A stretch of DNA of 64,000 nucleotides from Streptosporangium lutulentum (GTDB lineage Bacteria > Actinomycetota > Actinomycetes > Streptosporangiales > Streptosporangiaceae). Below are positions 37,363-45,828 of this stretch, one piece after another. The stretch lies in NCBI RefSeq assembly GCF_030811455.1, contig NZ_JAUSQU010000001.1:3224001-3288000 (forward strand), given 5' to 3'. Each line of letters opens with the position of its first letter. Position 1 is the stretch's first letter. The notes beneath the pieces are model-generated. The model was not told the origin of the DNA and searched no databases. It saw only the letters and a program-made list of their open reading frames with translations. Both the position numbers and the translations under genes were made by a program.

Positions 37363-38961
37363 ATGATCAACCGCGATCTCGACCGGATCGGCCTGCGCAA
37401 CTGGATCGAATACACCATCGGCTCCAGCGGCGCCGCGGCATGGCGGTTCGTCGAGCGCACGCCCTCCCTGCGCCACCTGGCCAACCGCCAGTTGATCAAT
37501 CGCGCCGTCGCCAAGCTGCCGGCCCGGCCGTATCCGTTCAGCACCCTCTCCCCCTACACCTCGTGGAGTTCGCTCACCGACCGGACCTACTGGTCGCGCC
37601 ACCTGCCGCCCACGCCGTCGGCCGGGGAAGGGCTCCCCGCGCCCGCGGACACGGCCCGGCTCTTCGCCCGCGAGGGCGAGACGATCCACTGCCCCCGCTC
37701 GACCGTGCTCTTCGCCTACTTCGCCCAGTGGTTCACCGACGGGTTCGTCCGCGGCGACTCGACCGCGCCCCGCGATCCGGCCGTCAACACCTCGCCCCAC
37801 GACATCGACCTCAACCAGGTCTACGGCCTCACCCCGGCCGTCACCGCCAGGCTCAGGACCTTCTCCGGCGGCCTGCTCAAGACGCAGCGGATCAACGACG
37901 GGGAGTTCCCGCCCTACCTGTGCTCCGACGGCGAGATCAAGCCCGAGTTCGAGGGGCTGAGCGTGGTCCGTTTCGCGGACATGCCCCGGGGCATGCGCGA
38001 CACCCTGTTCGCGATGGGCAGCGACCGGGCCAACGTCCAGATCGGCTTCACCATGATCAATGTGCTCTTCCTCCGGGAGCACAACAGGATCGCCCGCCTC
38101 CTCGCCGGCCGCCATCCGGGCTGGGACGACGAGCGCCTGTTCCAGACCGCCCGCAACATCGCCATCGTCCTCCTCCTGAAGATCATGCTTGAGGAGTACA
38201 TCAACCACATCACGGCCTACCGGTTCCGCTTCTTCACCGACCCCCCGGCCTTCTCCAAGGCCGACTGGCAACGGACCAACCACGCCAGCGTCGAGTTCAA
38301 CCTCGTGTACCGCTGGCACAGCCTGCTGCCGTCCACGCTGCTCGTCGCCGGACTGAACCTGCCGCTGCTATCCACCCTGGCGGCGAACAACCTGCTCACC
38401 GAGCACGGCCTGGGCCAGGTCTTCGAAGACTCCTCACGGCAGCGGGCCGGGCGCATCGGCCTCTTCAACACCGCCCCCGACCTGCTGCACATCGAGGCGC
38501 TCAGCATCGCCGAGGCCCGCACGCTCCACCTGGCCTCCTTCAACGACTACCGCGCCTGCTGCGGCTTCCCCCGCCTGACCTCCTTCGGCCAGATCTCCGC
38601 CGACCCGCGCGTCCGGCGGGAGCTTTCGGCCCTGTACCGGAGCGTCGACGACGTCGAGTTCTACGTCGGGCTGTTCGCCGAGGACCCGTTACCGGGCTCG
38701 ATCCTGCCGCCGCTGATGCAACGCCTGATCGCCATCGACGCGTTCTCACAGGCCTTCACCAACCCGCTGCTCGCGCCGCTGGTCTTCACCCCCGCCACCT
38801 TCTCCCCCCTGGGCATGGAGATCATCGACCGGACGTCCAGCCTGAGCGACCTGGTCAACCGCAACATTCCCGAGCAGCCCCGCGAGCGGACGGTCAGCAT
38901 GACGGCGCGCGACGCGGCGTACGACCCGAAGCGGACGAGGAGCGCGCGTCCCAGGCGATGA
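37363..38961 (+). CDS. Cyclooxygenase/animal-type heme dioxygenase (peroxidase-cyclooxygenase superfamily)
   Basis: A 532-residue protein resembling prostaglandin H synthase along its core: FAYFAQWFTDGF (118-128), HDIDLNQVYGLTP, NDGEFPPYL, FLREHNRIARLLAGRHPGWDDERLFQTAR and EFNLVYRWHSLLPS. By comparison with COX-1, the catalytic tyrosine (Tyr385) is Tyr316 and the proximal heme ligand (His388) is His319. The distal residue His207 is Asp126. It should therefore oxygenate fatty acids by a tyrosyl radical but lack normal peroxidase activity. There is no signal peptide. ATG 37363 is supported by a GGAGG-containing leader. Confidence 0.88.
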   Translation: MINRDLDRIGLRNWIEYTIGSSGAAAWRFVERTPSLRHLANRQLINRAVAKLPARPYPFSTLSPYTSWSSLTDRTYWSRHLPPTPSAGEGLPAPADTARLFAREGETIHCPRSTVLFAYFAQWFTDGFVRGDSTAPRDPAVNTSPHDIDLNQVYGLTPAVTARLRTFSGGLLKTQRINDGEFPPYLCSDGEIKPEFEGLSVVRFADMPRGMRDTLFAMGSDRANVQIGFTMINVLFLREHNRIARLLAGRHPGWDDERLFQTARNIAIVLLLKIMLEEYINHITAYRFRFFTDPPAFSKADWQRTNHASVEFNLVYRWHSLLPSTLLVAGLNLPLLSTLAANNLLTEHGLGQVFEDSSRQRAGRIGLFNTAPDLLHIEALSIAEARTLHLASFNDYRACCGFPRLTSFGQISADPRVRRELSALYRSVDDVEFYVGLFAEDPLPGSILPPLMQRLIAIDAFSQAFTNPLLAPLVFTPATFSPLGMEIIDRTSSLSDLVNRNIPEQPRERTVSMTARDAAYDPKRTRSARPRR

Positions 38962-39074
38962 CCCCGCCGAGGAGACGACCGGTCCGGCGCCGTGCCCACC
39001 GGTTGCGGCGGACGGCGGAACGGGGGCGCGGACCCACATTACCGAGCCGGATCCGATCATCTAGTCTCCAAGGT

Positions 39075-39689
39075 ATGGCGACCCTTCCGGACCGGGATCC
39101 GCGGGAAATACGAGCCGCTGACGGCGACCGCGACCACACTGCTTCAATCCTCCGCAACGCGGCCGGCGACGGCCGGCTGACCATGGAGGAGTTCCAGGAA
39201 AGGCTCAGCGCGGTCTACACCGCCAAGACCTACGCCGACCTGGAGCTTCTCACCCGCGATCTGCCGGACCTCACTTCTCCGGCGACCGCCCAGAACTACA
39301 CCGGCCGGCAGTCGGGTGCGCCGACCAGCACCGTCGCCATCGGGGTCATGGGTGGCTTCAAACGGGTCGGCCGCTGGCGGGCTCCCAGGAACTTCACCGC
39401 CCTGGCCTTCTGGGGCGGCGGCCAGATCGACCTGCGTGAGGCGGTGTTCACCGACCGCGAGATAAAGATCCGGGCGTTCGCCCTCATGGGCGGCATCGAG
39501 GTGATCGTGCCCGAGGACGCCGAGGTGTTCGTCAACGGGATCGGGTTCATGGGCGGGTTCGGTCATGAGGCGAGCGGGGTCGGCCGGCCGAACGCGCCCA
39601 CGATCGTGGTCACCGGATTCGCCATGATGGGCGGGGTCGACGTCAAGCGCAAGGCGTCCAAGAACAAGAACAGGAAGCTCGAGTCATGA
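39075..39689 (+). CDS. DUF1707 domain protein with LiaF-like C-terminal domain
   Basis: A 204-residue protein. The N-terminal DUF1707 helix-rich domain (DREIRAAD-like start, ILRNAAGDGRLTMEEFQERLSAVYTAKTYADLELLTRDLP) is followed by a cell-wall-active/LiaF-like beta domain. That domain has repeated MGG motifs (VMGGFKRVGRWR, WGGGQIDLREA, ALMGGIEVIVPE, FMGGFGHEA, MMGGVDVKRK). The tail is very basic (KRKASKNKNRK). It is a probable envelope-stress or membrane-associated protein of unknown action. Confidence 0.87.
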   Translation: MATLPDRDPREIRAADGDRDHTASILRNAAGDGRLTMEEFQERLSAVYTAKTYADLELLTRDLPDLTSPATAQNYTGRQSGAPTSTVAIGVMGGFKRVGRWRAPRNFTALAFWGGGQIDLREAVFTDREIKIRAFALMGGIEVIVPEDAEVFVNGIGFMGGFGHEASGVGRPNAPTIVVTGFAMMGGVDVKRKASKNKNRKLES

Positions 39690-39798
39690 GCGTCTCCCGG
39701 TAGCGGTTCCCGGGTGCCGCCGCGGGGAGACGCACGCGGCCGATCCGCCGCGCGGGAAGACCTTCCGGCCTCGGGGGCGAGTGGCCGCGGGCGCCGAC

Positions 39799-39829
39799 TT
39801 GACCTTGTCGCAGCGTCAACGTTTCTAAT
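39799..39829 (+). promoter_or_regulatory. MerR-type promoter/operator with 19-bp spacer
   Basis: TTGACC (39799-39804), a 19-base spacer, TCTAAT (39824-39829). Within it TTGAC-N11-GTCAA forms a dyad overlapping the spacer, the classic MerR-activated architecture. +1 would fall at about 39836, the first base of the ATG, so the mRNA is probably leaderless. Confidence 0.7.
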
Positions 39830-39835
39830 GAGGGC

Positions 39836-40651
39836 ATGCGGATCGGCGAGCTTGCCGCGCTGGTCGGGGTGTCCACCCGGACCGTGCGCCACTACCACCA
39901 TCTGGATCTCCTCCCCGAACCGGTACGGCTGGCCAACGGCTACCGGGAGTACCGATTGCGCGACGCGGTCGCCCTGGCCCGCGTACGGCGGCTGGCCGAA
40001 CTGGGCCTGTCACTGGACGAGATCCGTGACGTGCTGGCCGACGACCGGGGCCGGGAACTGCGTGAGGTGCTCGTCGAGCTGGACGCCGACCTGGCCAGGC
40101 AGCAGGAGGCGATAAGCCTCAGCCGCGACCGGCTGGCCGCGCTGCTGGCGGAGGTGGACCTGCACCCCGACTCGACGGTGTCCCCCGACATGGCGAAGGT
40201 GCTGCGCGGCCTCCACACCGAGGGCTCGAAGTTCGCCGAGATCGACCGCGAACTGCTGGCGCTGATGGACACCGTGGCCGACCCGGCCGACCGGGCCCGG
40301 ATCCTCGACATGATGCGCCCGCTCTCCGAGCCCGACGCCCTCGCGCGAACGGCTCTCCTCTACAGGCGGCTCGACGAACTCGCCGACGCGGACGCCGGTG
40401 ATCCCCGCGTCACCGCGCTCGCCGCCGACCTCGCCGCCCACGTCCCCGACGAGATGGCGGCGGTGATGGTCGCGAACCTGGACTCGGTTCCCGATCCCCT
40501 GCGCCCGCCCGGAGACGGTCCGGCGGAGAGCGCGGAGAGCACCGAGAGCACGGACGGCAGGCGATGGATGGAGACGATGCACGCCGAGATGTCCCCCGCC
40601 CAGATCGAGGTGTTCCGGCTGCTCATGATTTCACTGAGGGAGAAAATGTGA
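39836..40651 (+). CDS. MerR-family transcriptional regulator
   Basis: A 271-residue regulator: MerR DNA-binding domain (MRIGELAALVGVSTRTVRHYHHLDLLPEPVRLANGYREYRL), a dimerising coiled coil around residues 75-110, and a C-terminal helical domain with Asp/Glu-rich stretches and no cysteine cluster, so not a classical metal sensor. It has no Shine-Dalgarno sequence and its promoter ends at the ATG. Its stop overlaps the start of the next membrane-protein gene, so both are one transcript. Confidence 0.92.
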   Translation: MRIGELAALVGVSTRTVRHYHHLDLLPEPVRLANGYREYRLRDAVALARVRRLAELGLSLDEIRDVLADDRGRELREVLVELDADLARQQEAISLSRDRLAALLAEVDLHPDSTVSPDMAKVLRGLHTEGSKFAEIDRELLALMDTVADPADRARILDMMRPLSEPDALARTALLYRRLDELADADAGDPRVTALAADLAAHVPDEMAAVMVANLDSVPDPLRPPGDGPAESAESTESTDGRRWMETMHAEMSPAQIEVFRLLMISLREKM

Positions 40652-41493
40652 TGCTCCGGATCGCGCGTGCCGCGATGTTCACCGTACTCCCCGCGGAGCT
40701 GCTGCTCGCGGTCCTGCTCGTGTCGGGGGTGTCGCTGCCCGTCCCGGTGATCGTGGTGGCCGAACTGGCCGTCGTGTCGGTGCTCGTCCTGGAGGGGGTG
40801 ACCGCGTACCGGCTGTTCGGCGCCGAACGCCGGGGCGGCGCGGACCGGCGGACGGCACTCCGGGCGACCTTTCGCCGGCTGGTCCCCATACAGGTGATCA
40901 AGGTCATGGAGTTCGAGCTGAAGGGCCTGGCGAGCCTCGTCCTGTGGGTGGCGCGACGCCGCCACAGCGTGCCGCCCGGCTCCACGGCCGTGGCGTACTC
41001 GAAGGAGCAGACGCCGACCCTGGTGGCGTTCCTGTTCGTGATGATCGTGGAGACGGTGGTCCTGGATCTGCTGCTGATGGCGACCGGCGTTCCGGCCGGG
41101 CCGCGCCTCGTGGTGCTGGTGCTCCACCTCTACGGGATCGTGTTCGTGCTGGCGCTCGGCGCGGCCTGCGTCACCCGCCCGCATGTCGTCACCTCCGGGG
41201 AACTGCGCATCCGCTACGGGGTGTACTTCGACCTGCGGATCCCCCGTGACCTGATCTCCTCGGTACGGCTGTCGCGCAACTACAACGAGTCCGGGATGGT
41301 CATGGTGGCCGACGGGCGGCTCGGGGTGGCGGTGTCCTCCCAGACCAACGTGATCGTCGAGCTGACGGAACCGATCACCGTCGTCCGCCCCCTCGGCGGC
41401 CTCGCCGAGGTCACCTCGGTCCGCTTCTTCGCCGACGTCCCGAACACCGTCCTGAGCACCCTGCGGTCCCTTCCGCACCGCGAGGTCTCCTGA
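40651..41493 (+). CDS. Membrane protein of unknown function coupled to MerR
   Basis: A 280-residue protein. It has two N-terminal hydrophobic segments, a basic amphipathic region (RRTALRATFRRLVPIQVIKVMEFELKGLASLVLWVARRR), two further membrane helices (residues about 125-170), and a soluble beta-rich C-terminus (RIRYGVYFDLRIPRDLISSVRLSRNY...). The last part recalls PH-like domains of bacterial membrane proteins. ATG 40651 overlaps the regulator stop. GAGGGAG precedes it. Confidence 0.78.
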   Translation: MLRIARAAMFTVLPAELLLAVLLVSGVSLPVPVIVVAELAVVSVLVLEGVTAYRLFGAERRGGADRRTALRATFRRLVPIQVIKVMEFELKGLASLVLWVARRRHSVPPGSTAVAYSKEQTPTLVAFLFVMIVETVVLDLLLMATGVPAGPRLVVLVLHLYGIVFVLALGAACVTRPHVVTSGELRIRYGVYFDLRIPRDLISSVRLSRNYNESGMVMVADGRLGVAVSSQTNVIVELTEPITVVRPLGGLAEVTSVRFFADVPNTVLSTLRSLPHREVS

Positions 41494-41556
41494 TCCGCGA
41501 TGCCGCGACGGCGATGCCGGCGCCGTCCGGACCTCCGCGAACTCATCGAATGCGGA

Positions 41557-41582
41557 GAGGTGAGCGCGTTCGCGCTCACCTC
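41557..41582. terminator. Hairpin terminator, 10-bp stem
   Basis: GAGGTGAGCG and CGCTCACCTC flank a six-base loop in the convergent gap between the 40651 gene and the O-methyltransferase gene. Confidence 0.7.
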
Positions 41583-41585
41583 GGA

Positions 41586-41620
41586 CCGCCCGGCCCCGGC
41601 CGTCGTCCGGGGCCGGGCGG
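41586..41620. terminator. Second hairpin terminator, 14-bp stem
   Basis: A perfect 14-bp GC-only stem with a 7-base loop ends one base before the O-methyltransferase stop codon. It is in tandem with the hairpin at 41557, giving each convergent gene its own terminator. Confidence 0.75.
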
Positions 41621-41621
41621 C

Positions 41622-42626
41622 TCAGCTCGGCAGTGCCTCCACGACGGCGGCCCCGCCCGGCAGCTCGATCTGCCGGGCGAGCCGGAACCCGGCCTTGCCC
41701 AGCAGCTCGCCGTACTCGGAGGTGCTGCGTTCCATGCCCTCGCCGAACAGGGCGAGCATCCGCATGTCCAGGTCCTTGCTGACGTGGGGGAGGTCGTCGT
41801 CGGGGACGACCATCTCCACCAGCAGGACGCGGCCGTCGTCGGCCATGACGTTCCTGATGTTGCGCAGGATCCGCACGGCGTCCTCGTCGGACCAGTTGTG
41901 GATCACACTGCCCAGCAGGTAGGCGTCCCCGCCGGCGGGGACCGCGACGAAGAAGTCGCCGCCGACGTATTCACACCGGTTTTCGAGGCCGGCCTCGGCG
42001 AAGAACTCCGGGGCGCCCTTGACCACCTGCTCCTGGTCGAACAGGACTCCGCGTATCCCCGGGTAGGCGTTCAGGACGGCGGCCAGGATGTGCCCCTTGC
42101 CTCCGGCCACGTCCACCAGGGTGCGCACGCCGGAGAAGTCGTAGCGGGACGCCACGGCCTTCGCGAACGGCCAGGCCCTGGACATCATGTAGTCGTCGAA
42201 CAGCGCTCCGGCCTCGGGGTTGGCCTTGAGGTAGCCGTACAGGGGCCCGTGGTGGGCGGCGAAGCCCGACCTGCCGGTGCGCACGCTCAGAGGGAGCTTG
42301 CCCATCCCGTACCAGAAGCCCTCCTCGATGATCATTCGTACGGCGGGACGCAACGAGTCGGGCGTGTCTCCGCGGAGGGTGGAGCCCGCCTCGGTCAGCT
42401 CGTAGACCCCGGGAGCCGTCGTCGCGACGATGCCCATGGAGGCGAGCTGGCGGAGCATCCTGCCGAGCGCGGACGGGTCCGCGTCACAGCGCGCCGCGAG
42501 CTCGCCGACGCTCAGGGGACCTTCTCGCAGGTGGTCGGCGCAGCCCAGTTCGGCCATCGCCGCGAGGGCGGCGAACCGGGAGACCCCGCCGATCGCATCC
42601 CAGATCGGCGCTTGCGGGTCGTTCAT
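41622..42626 (-). CDS. SAM-dependent O-methyltransferase (PF00891 type)
   Basis: A 334-residue small-molecule O-methyltransferase. The N-terminal winged-helix dimerisation domain (FAALAAMAELGCADHL...LSVGELAARCDADPSALGRMLRQLASMGI) is followed by a Rossmann domain with SAM motif VDVAGGKGHILA (171-182), FDQ and GGDFF. The catalytic base is His243 in HNWSDE. Relatives act on polyketides and phenolics. It lies downstream of an ABC importer on the same strand, after a 194-bp gap in which I see no gene. The substrate is unknown. Confidence 0.9.
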   Translation of the reverse strand: MNDPQAPIWDAIGGVSRFAALAAMAELGCADHLREGPLSVGELAARCDADPSALGRMLRQLASMGIVATTAPGVYELTEAGSTLRGDTPDSLRPAVRMIIEEGFWYGMGKLPLSVRTGRSGFAAHHGPLYGYLKANPEAGALFDDYMMSRAWPFAKAVASRYDFSGVRTLVDVAGGKGHILAAVLNAYPGIRGVLFDQEQVVKGAPEFFAEAGLENRCEYVGGDFFVAVPAGGDAYLLGSVIHNWSDEDAVRILRNIRNVMADDGRVLLVEMVVPDDDLPHVSKDLDMRMLALFGEGMERSTSEYGELLGKAGFRLARQIELPGGAAVVEALPS

Positions 42627-42820
42627 CCGTCATCCTTTCGTCCGGCACGCAGATTCGATCTCTCGGCGGACCTGTTCGATGTCCCGCACGCCGGTTTGAC
42701 GAGCGGTGGGGTACGGCACGCCGGCCGGAGAGACCCGGCGGGCCTGTGCGGACGGCGCGCGCAGGCCGGTGCGAGCCTGCTTGGGCGGGCCCGTTCCGCG
42801 ATCTCGGGTGCGGCAGGTCA

Positions 42821-43612
42821 TCAGGCCGTCTGCCGGGCGGAGCGGTGCCAGGACAGGACCCGTCGTTCGACCGCGAGGAACGCCGCGTTGAACGCGTATC
42901 CCAGGACGCCCAGCGCCACGATGGCCCCCCACACGCCCGCCAGGTCGTACGACCTCTGGGCGTCCAGGAGCTGGAAGCCGATCCCGTCGGTGCTGCCCAC
43001 CAGTTCGGAGATCACCATGAGGATCAGCGCCAGCGACAGGCTGATCCGCAACCCGGCGAAGATCTTCGGCATGGCGGAGGGCAGGATGACCCGCAGCAGT
43101 CGTTGCCCGCCCGGCATCCCGAAGACCCTGGCGACGTCCAGGTGCTGGCGATCGACGTGCCGGGCCCCCTCGCACGCGTTGATCAGAATCGGCCAGACGA
43201 CGCCGAACGCGATCACGTTGATCTGCATCCGCGGGCCGATGGCGAACAACGCCATGAAGAACGGCAGCAGCATGGGCGGGGGGACGGCCCGGGCGAACTG
43301 GATGAGGGGGTCCACGAAGCGGAAGAGCAGGGGGGAACGGCCCAGCGCGATCCCGAGCGTGACTCCGGCGACTCCGGCCAGCGCCCACCCGGCCAGCAGG
43401 CGTCCGGTGCTCGCCGGGATGTTCGTCAGCGCCGCGTCGCTGAGCCAGAGCCGCTCGGCGGGGCCGGTCAGCCACATCTCGTGCATCGCGGCGGCGATCC
43501 GCGACGGCGGCGGGAAGGCCGGCAGTTCCGCGCCGCGGGTGACCGCCTCCCACAGCATCAGGACCACCGGCACCGGCCACAGACGGCCGGCGGCGCGCAG
43601 CGCGCCGTTCAT
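42821..43612 (-). CDS. ABC transporter permease, NitT/TauT (SsuC-like) family
   Basis: A 263-residue inner-membrane permease with six predicted helices and the EAA-type coupling loop (EGARHVDRQHLDVARVFGMPGGQRLLRVILPSAMPKIFAGLRISLSLALI). The start is ATG 43612, whose TGATGA context overlaps the stop of the preceding permease gene. It is a paralogue of that neighbour. It is part of an importer operon without an ATPase gene. Confidence 0.9.
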   Translation of the reverse strand: MNGALRAAGRLWPVPVVLMLWEAVTRGAELPAFPPPSRIAAAMHEMWLTGPAERLWLSDAALTNIPASTGRLLAGWALAGVAGVTLGIALGRSPLLFRFVDPLIQFARAVPPPMLLPFFMALFAIGPRMQINVIAFGVVWPILINACEGARHVDRQHLDVARVFGMPGGQRLLRVILPSAMPKIFAGLRISLSLALILMVISELVGSTDGIGFQLLDAQRSYDLAGVWGAIVALGVLGYAFNAAFLAVERRVLSWHRSARQTA

Positions 43613-44400
43613 CACGCCACCTCCGTACGGGCGCTGTGCCAGCGGAAGAGCCGCCGCTCCGCCAGCACGAACAGGCCGTTGGTGACCACGCCGATGACGC
43701 CGGCCCAGACGGAGGCGGCGATGATGTGCTCCATCGGGTTCAGGCCGCCGGCCGTCTCCAGGACAAAACTGCCGATGCCGTCGGAGCCGCCGCCCAGCAG
43801 CTCCACGCTGATCGCCACGATGAGCGCGATCGCGGAGGCCAGCCGGACGCCGGCGGCGATGAACGGCGCGGTGCTCGGCAGCGATATCCACCAGAGCACG
43901 GCCAGCCGGCCGAATCCGAAGCTGCGCAGCGTCTCCTTGGCGAGCGGGTCGACGTCCTTGAGGCCGTACATCGTGTTGATCAGGACAGGCCAGGTCGCCG
44001 CGTAGACGATCAGGGTGATCTTCATGTCGAACCTGTCGGAGAACAGGGTGAGCGCCAGCGGGATCAGCGCGATCGACGGGATGGGGCGGAGGAACTCCAT
44101 GATCGGCCGGAGCGCGCTCTCCACGCGGGGCAGGCTGCCGAGCAGGAATCCGGCGGGTACCGCGACCGCGACGGTGGCCAGCAGGCCGAGGGCCCACACA
44201 CCGAGGGTCGAGGCGACGTCGGAGAGGAATTCCGGGTCGGTCACGAGCGAGGCCGCCCGGCCCGCCACCGCGGAGGCCGGCGGGAACGCGAGCGGGTCGA
44301 TCAGTCCGGTCCGACCGGCGATCTCCAGCGCGCAGAACAGCACCGCGACGCCGACGGCGCCGCAGAACAGCCTGCTGTCGAGGGGATTGCGCCTGATCAC
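43612..44400 (-). CDS. ABC transporter permease, NitT/TauT (SsuC-like) family
   Basis: A 262-residue permease with six predicted helices and an EAA-type loop (GLKDVDPLAKETLRSFGFGRLAVLWWISLPSTAPFIAAGVRLASAIALI). The GTG start overlaps the stop of the substrate-binding protein gene. With its paralogue at 42821 it probably forms a heterodimeric channel. Confidence 0.9.
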   Translation of the reverse strand: MIRRNPLDSRLFCGAVGVAVLFCALEIAGRTGLIDPLAFPPASAVAGRAASLVTDPEFLSDVASTLGVWALGLLATVAVAVPAGFLLGSLPRVESALRPIMEFLRPIPSIALIPLALTLFSDRFDMKITLIVYAATWPVLINTMYGLKDVDPLAKETLRSFGFGRLAVLWWISLPSTAPFIAAGVRLASAIALIVAISVELLGGGSDGIGSFVLETAGGLNPMEHIIAASVWAGVIGVVTNGLFVLAERRLFRWHSARTEVA

Positions 44401-45380
44401 CCGGCGTTTCCGGAAAGGAGTGCCTTGGCCTCGATCCTGCTCTTCAGGTAGCCCTGCTCCAGCATCAGGTCCGCCACCCGCTGCAGCCGGGTCTGGTCAA
44501 GGCTGGTGGGGAAGGAGCCGAGGGTGATGACGGCGGCGGTGGCCGTGTCGATCTTGGTGTAGGTCGGCAGGATCTCCTCGACGGCCTTGCGGTCGGTGGC
44601 GGAGATCTGCTGGGCCTTGGCGATCGCCCGCTGGAAGGCGGCGGTCGTCGCGGGGTTCTTGTTCGCGAAGTCCTCTGTGACGACGACGCCCGCGATGGGG
44701 AAGCCCTCCATGGGGCCGACCATGGTGTCGGCGAGCTTGCCGGCGCCGATGGTCTTCTGGACGGCGGTCAGGTGGGGCTCGGTCATCCACGCGGCGTCGA
44801 CGATGCCGGTGTTGAGTTTGTCCGCCATGTCAGGGAAGGGAAACTCCAGGAACTCGACGTCGGCCTCGGTGAGCCCATGGGTCTTGAGCAGAGCGGCCAC
44901 CGCCAGGGTCCCGACGTTCTTCCTGCTGTTGACGGCGATCTTCCGGCCCTTGAGGTCGGCGGGCGTCTTGATCGGGGAGTCCTTGGGCACCATGAGGTTG
45001 AACGCGTTCGGGGCGGCCTGGTAGAGGTCCGAGACGACCTTCAGCTTGATCCCGGCCGAGACGGCGAGGAAGGTCGAGACGTAGTTGGTCTGGGTGGCGT
45101 CCAGGGAACCCCCGATGAGGGCCTGCTGAGCCTGCGCACCGCCCACGACCGGCTCGATGGCGACGGTGAGGCCCTCTTCCTTGAAGAAGCCTCTCGCGTT
45201 CGCGATGTAGAGCGCGGCCGAGTCGGGGATGGGGAGCGCGCCGACCGTGAGCCGGGTCTTCTCCGGGCCTCCCGTGCCCGCCGCGGTGCCGGCCGGTTCG
45301 CCGGAGCCGCCGCAGGCGCTCAGCACCAGGGCGGCGGTGACGCCCGCGATGACCGCGCGACTCGCCCGTCCGAACCTCAT
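44397..45380 (-). CDS. ABC transporter substrate-binding lipoprotein, NMT1/TauA-like
   Basis: A 327-residue lipoprotein. The signal peptide ends in lipobox LSAC with Cys23, followed by a Gly/Ala-rich linker and an NMT1/SsuA-type binding domain (LTVGALPIPDSAALYIANARGFFKEEGLTVAIEPVVGGAQAQQAL...FLAVSAGIKLKVVSDLYQ...LKGRKIAVNSRKNVGTLAVAALL). Family ligands are sulfonates, nitrate, pyrimidine precursors or aromatic acids; the ligand here is open. AGGAG stands before the ATG. First gene of the importer operon. Confidence 0.92.
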   Translation of the reverse strand: MRFGRASRAVIAGVTAALVLSACGGSGEPAGTAAGTGGPEKTRLTVGALPIPDSAALYIANARGFFKEEGLTVAIEPVVGGAQAQQALIGGSLDATQTNYVSTFLAVSAGIKLKVVSDLYQAAPNAFNLMVPKDSPIKTPADLKGRKIAVNSRKNVGTLAVAALLKTHGLTEADVEFLEFPFPDMADKLNTGIVDAAWMTEPHLTAVQKTIGAGKLADTMVGPMEGFPIAGVVVTEDFANKNPATTAAFQRAIAKAQQISATDRKAVEEILPTYTKIDTATAAVITLGSFPTSLDQTRLQRVADLMLEQGYLKSRIEAKALLSGNAG

Positions 45381-45779
45381 GAGGTCTCCTTAGCTGCGTG
45401 GGGTCGCGTCGGGCGGCACTCGCGCAGAGCTCGCCGGGCGGCATGGAGGGAGCCCGGGGAGGTACGGGACCGAGGGGGTGCGCCGGCCGTGGATCAGGGG
45501 CGAAACAGTTCCGTTGAATTACCACTCAATGTCCAAGCCTTTTAGGCCTTAAATACCATATAGGCGAACCACCCGCACGCACCAGCCAATGGACGGGTTT
45601 ATTTGGCTGAGATTAGAGATATAGAAAGAAAGCCTTTTCGCAACTTTATGAAATTGCACGGTCACTGAACGAAGTGCCATTGTCTACTTACAGGCATAAC
45701 GTGCCGATTCAAGATGCAAAACGAGTTATGTACGTTTACCGCGGTGTCTCCGCCCGCGTCGCCACCGGGCGGCGTACGG
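45381..45779. other. Unusually AT-rich intergenic region upstream of the importer operon
   Basis: About 400 bp without a credible gene. From about 45530 to 45740 the composition falls far below the surroundings; in 45601-45660 I count 21 G+C of 60. It contains small dyads (GCCT-TTT-AGGC at about 45538-45548) and runs such as TAAATACCATATAGG. Likely a promoter/regulatory region or foreign DNA. No known riboswitch core was found on either strand. Confidence 0.5.
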
Positions 45780-45823
45780 GCGGCGGCGCCCGGAGTCCGC
45801 GTCCGGCCTCCGGGCGCCGCCGC
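45780..45823. terminator. Terminator hairpin, 16-bp stem
   Basis: A perfect 16-bp stem (45780-45795 with 45808-45823) and 12-base loop just beyond the stop codon of the rhodanese gene. Confidence 0.82.
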
Positions 45824-45828
45824 TCATG

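Noticed and set aside
45600..45660. Possible thiamine riboswitch (GGCTGAGA-like) near an NMT1-type transporter
   Set aside because: It is on the strand opposite to the transporter operon, and the second conserved part of the TPP aptamer is missing.
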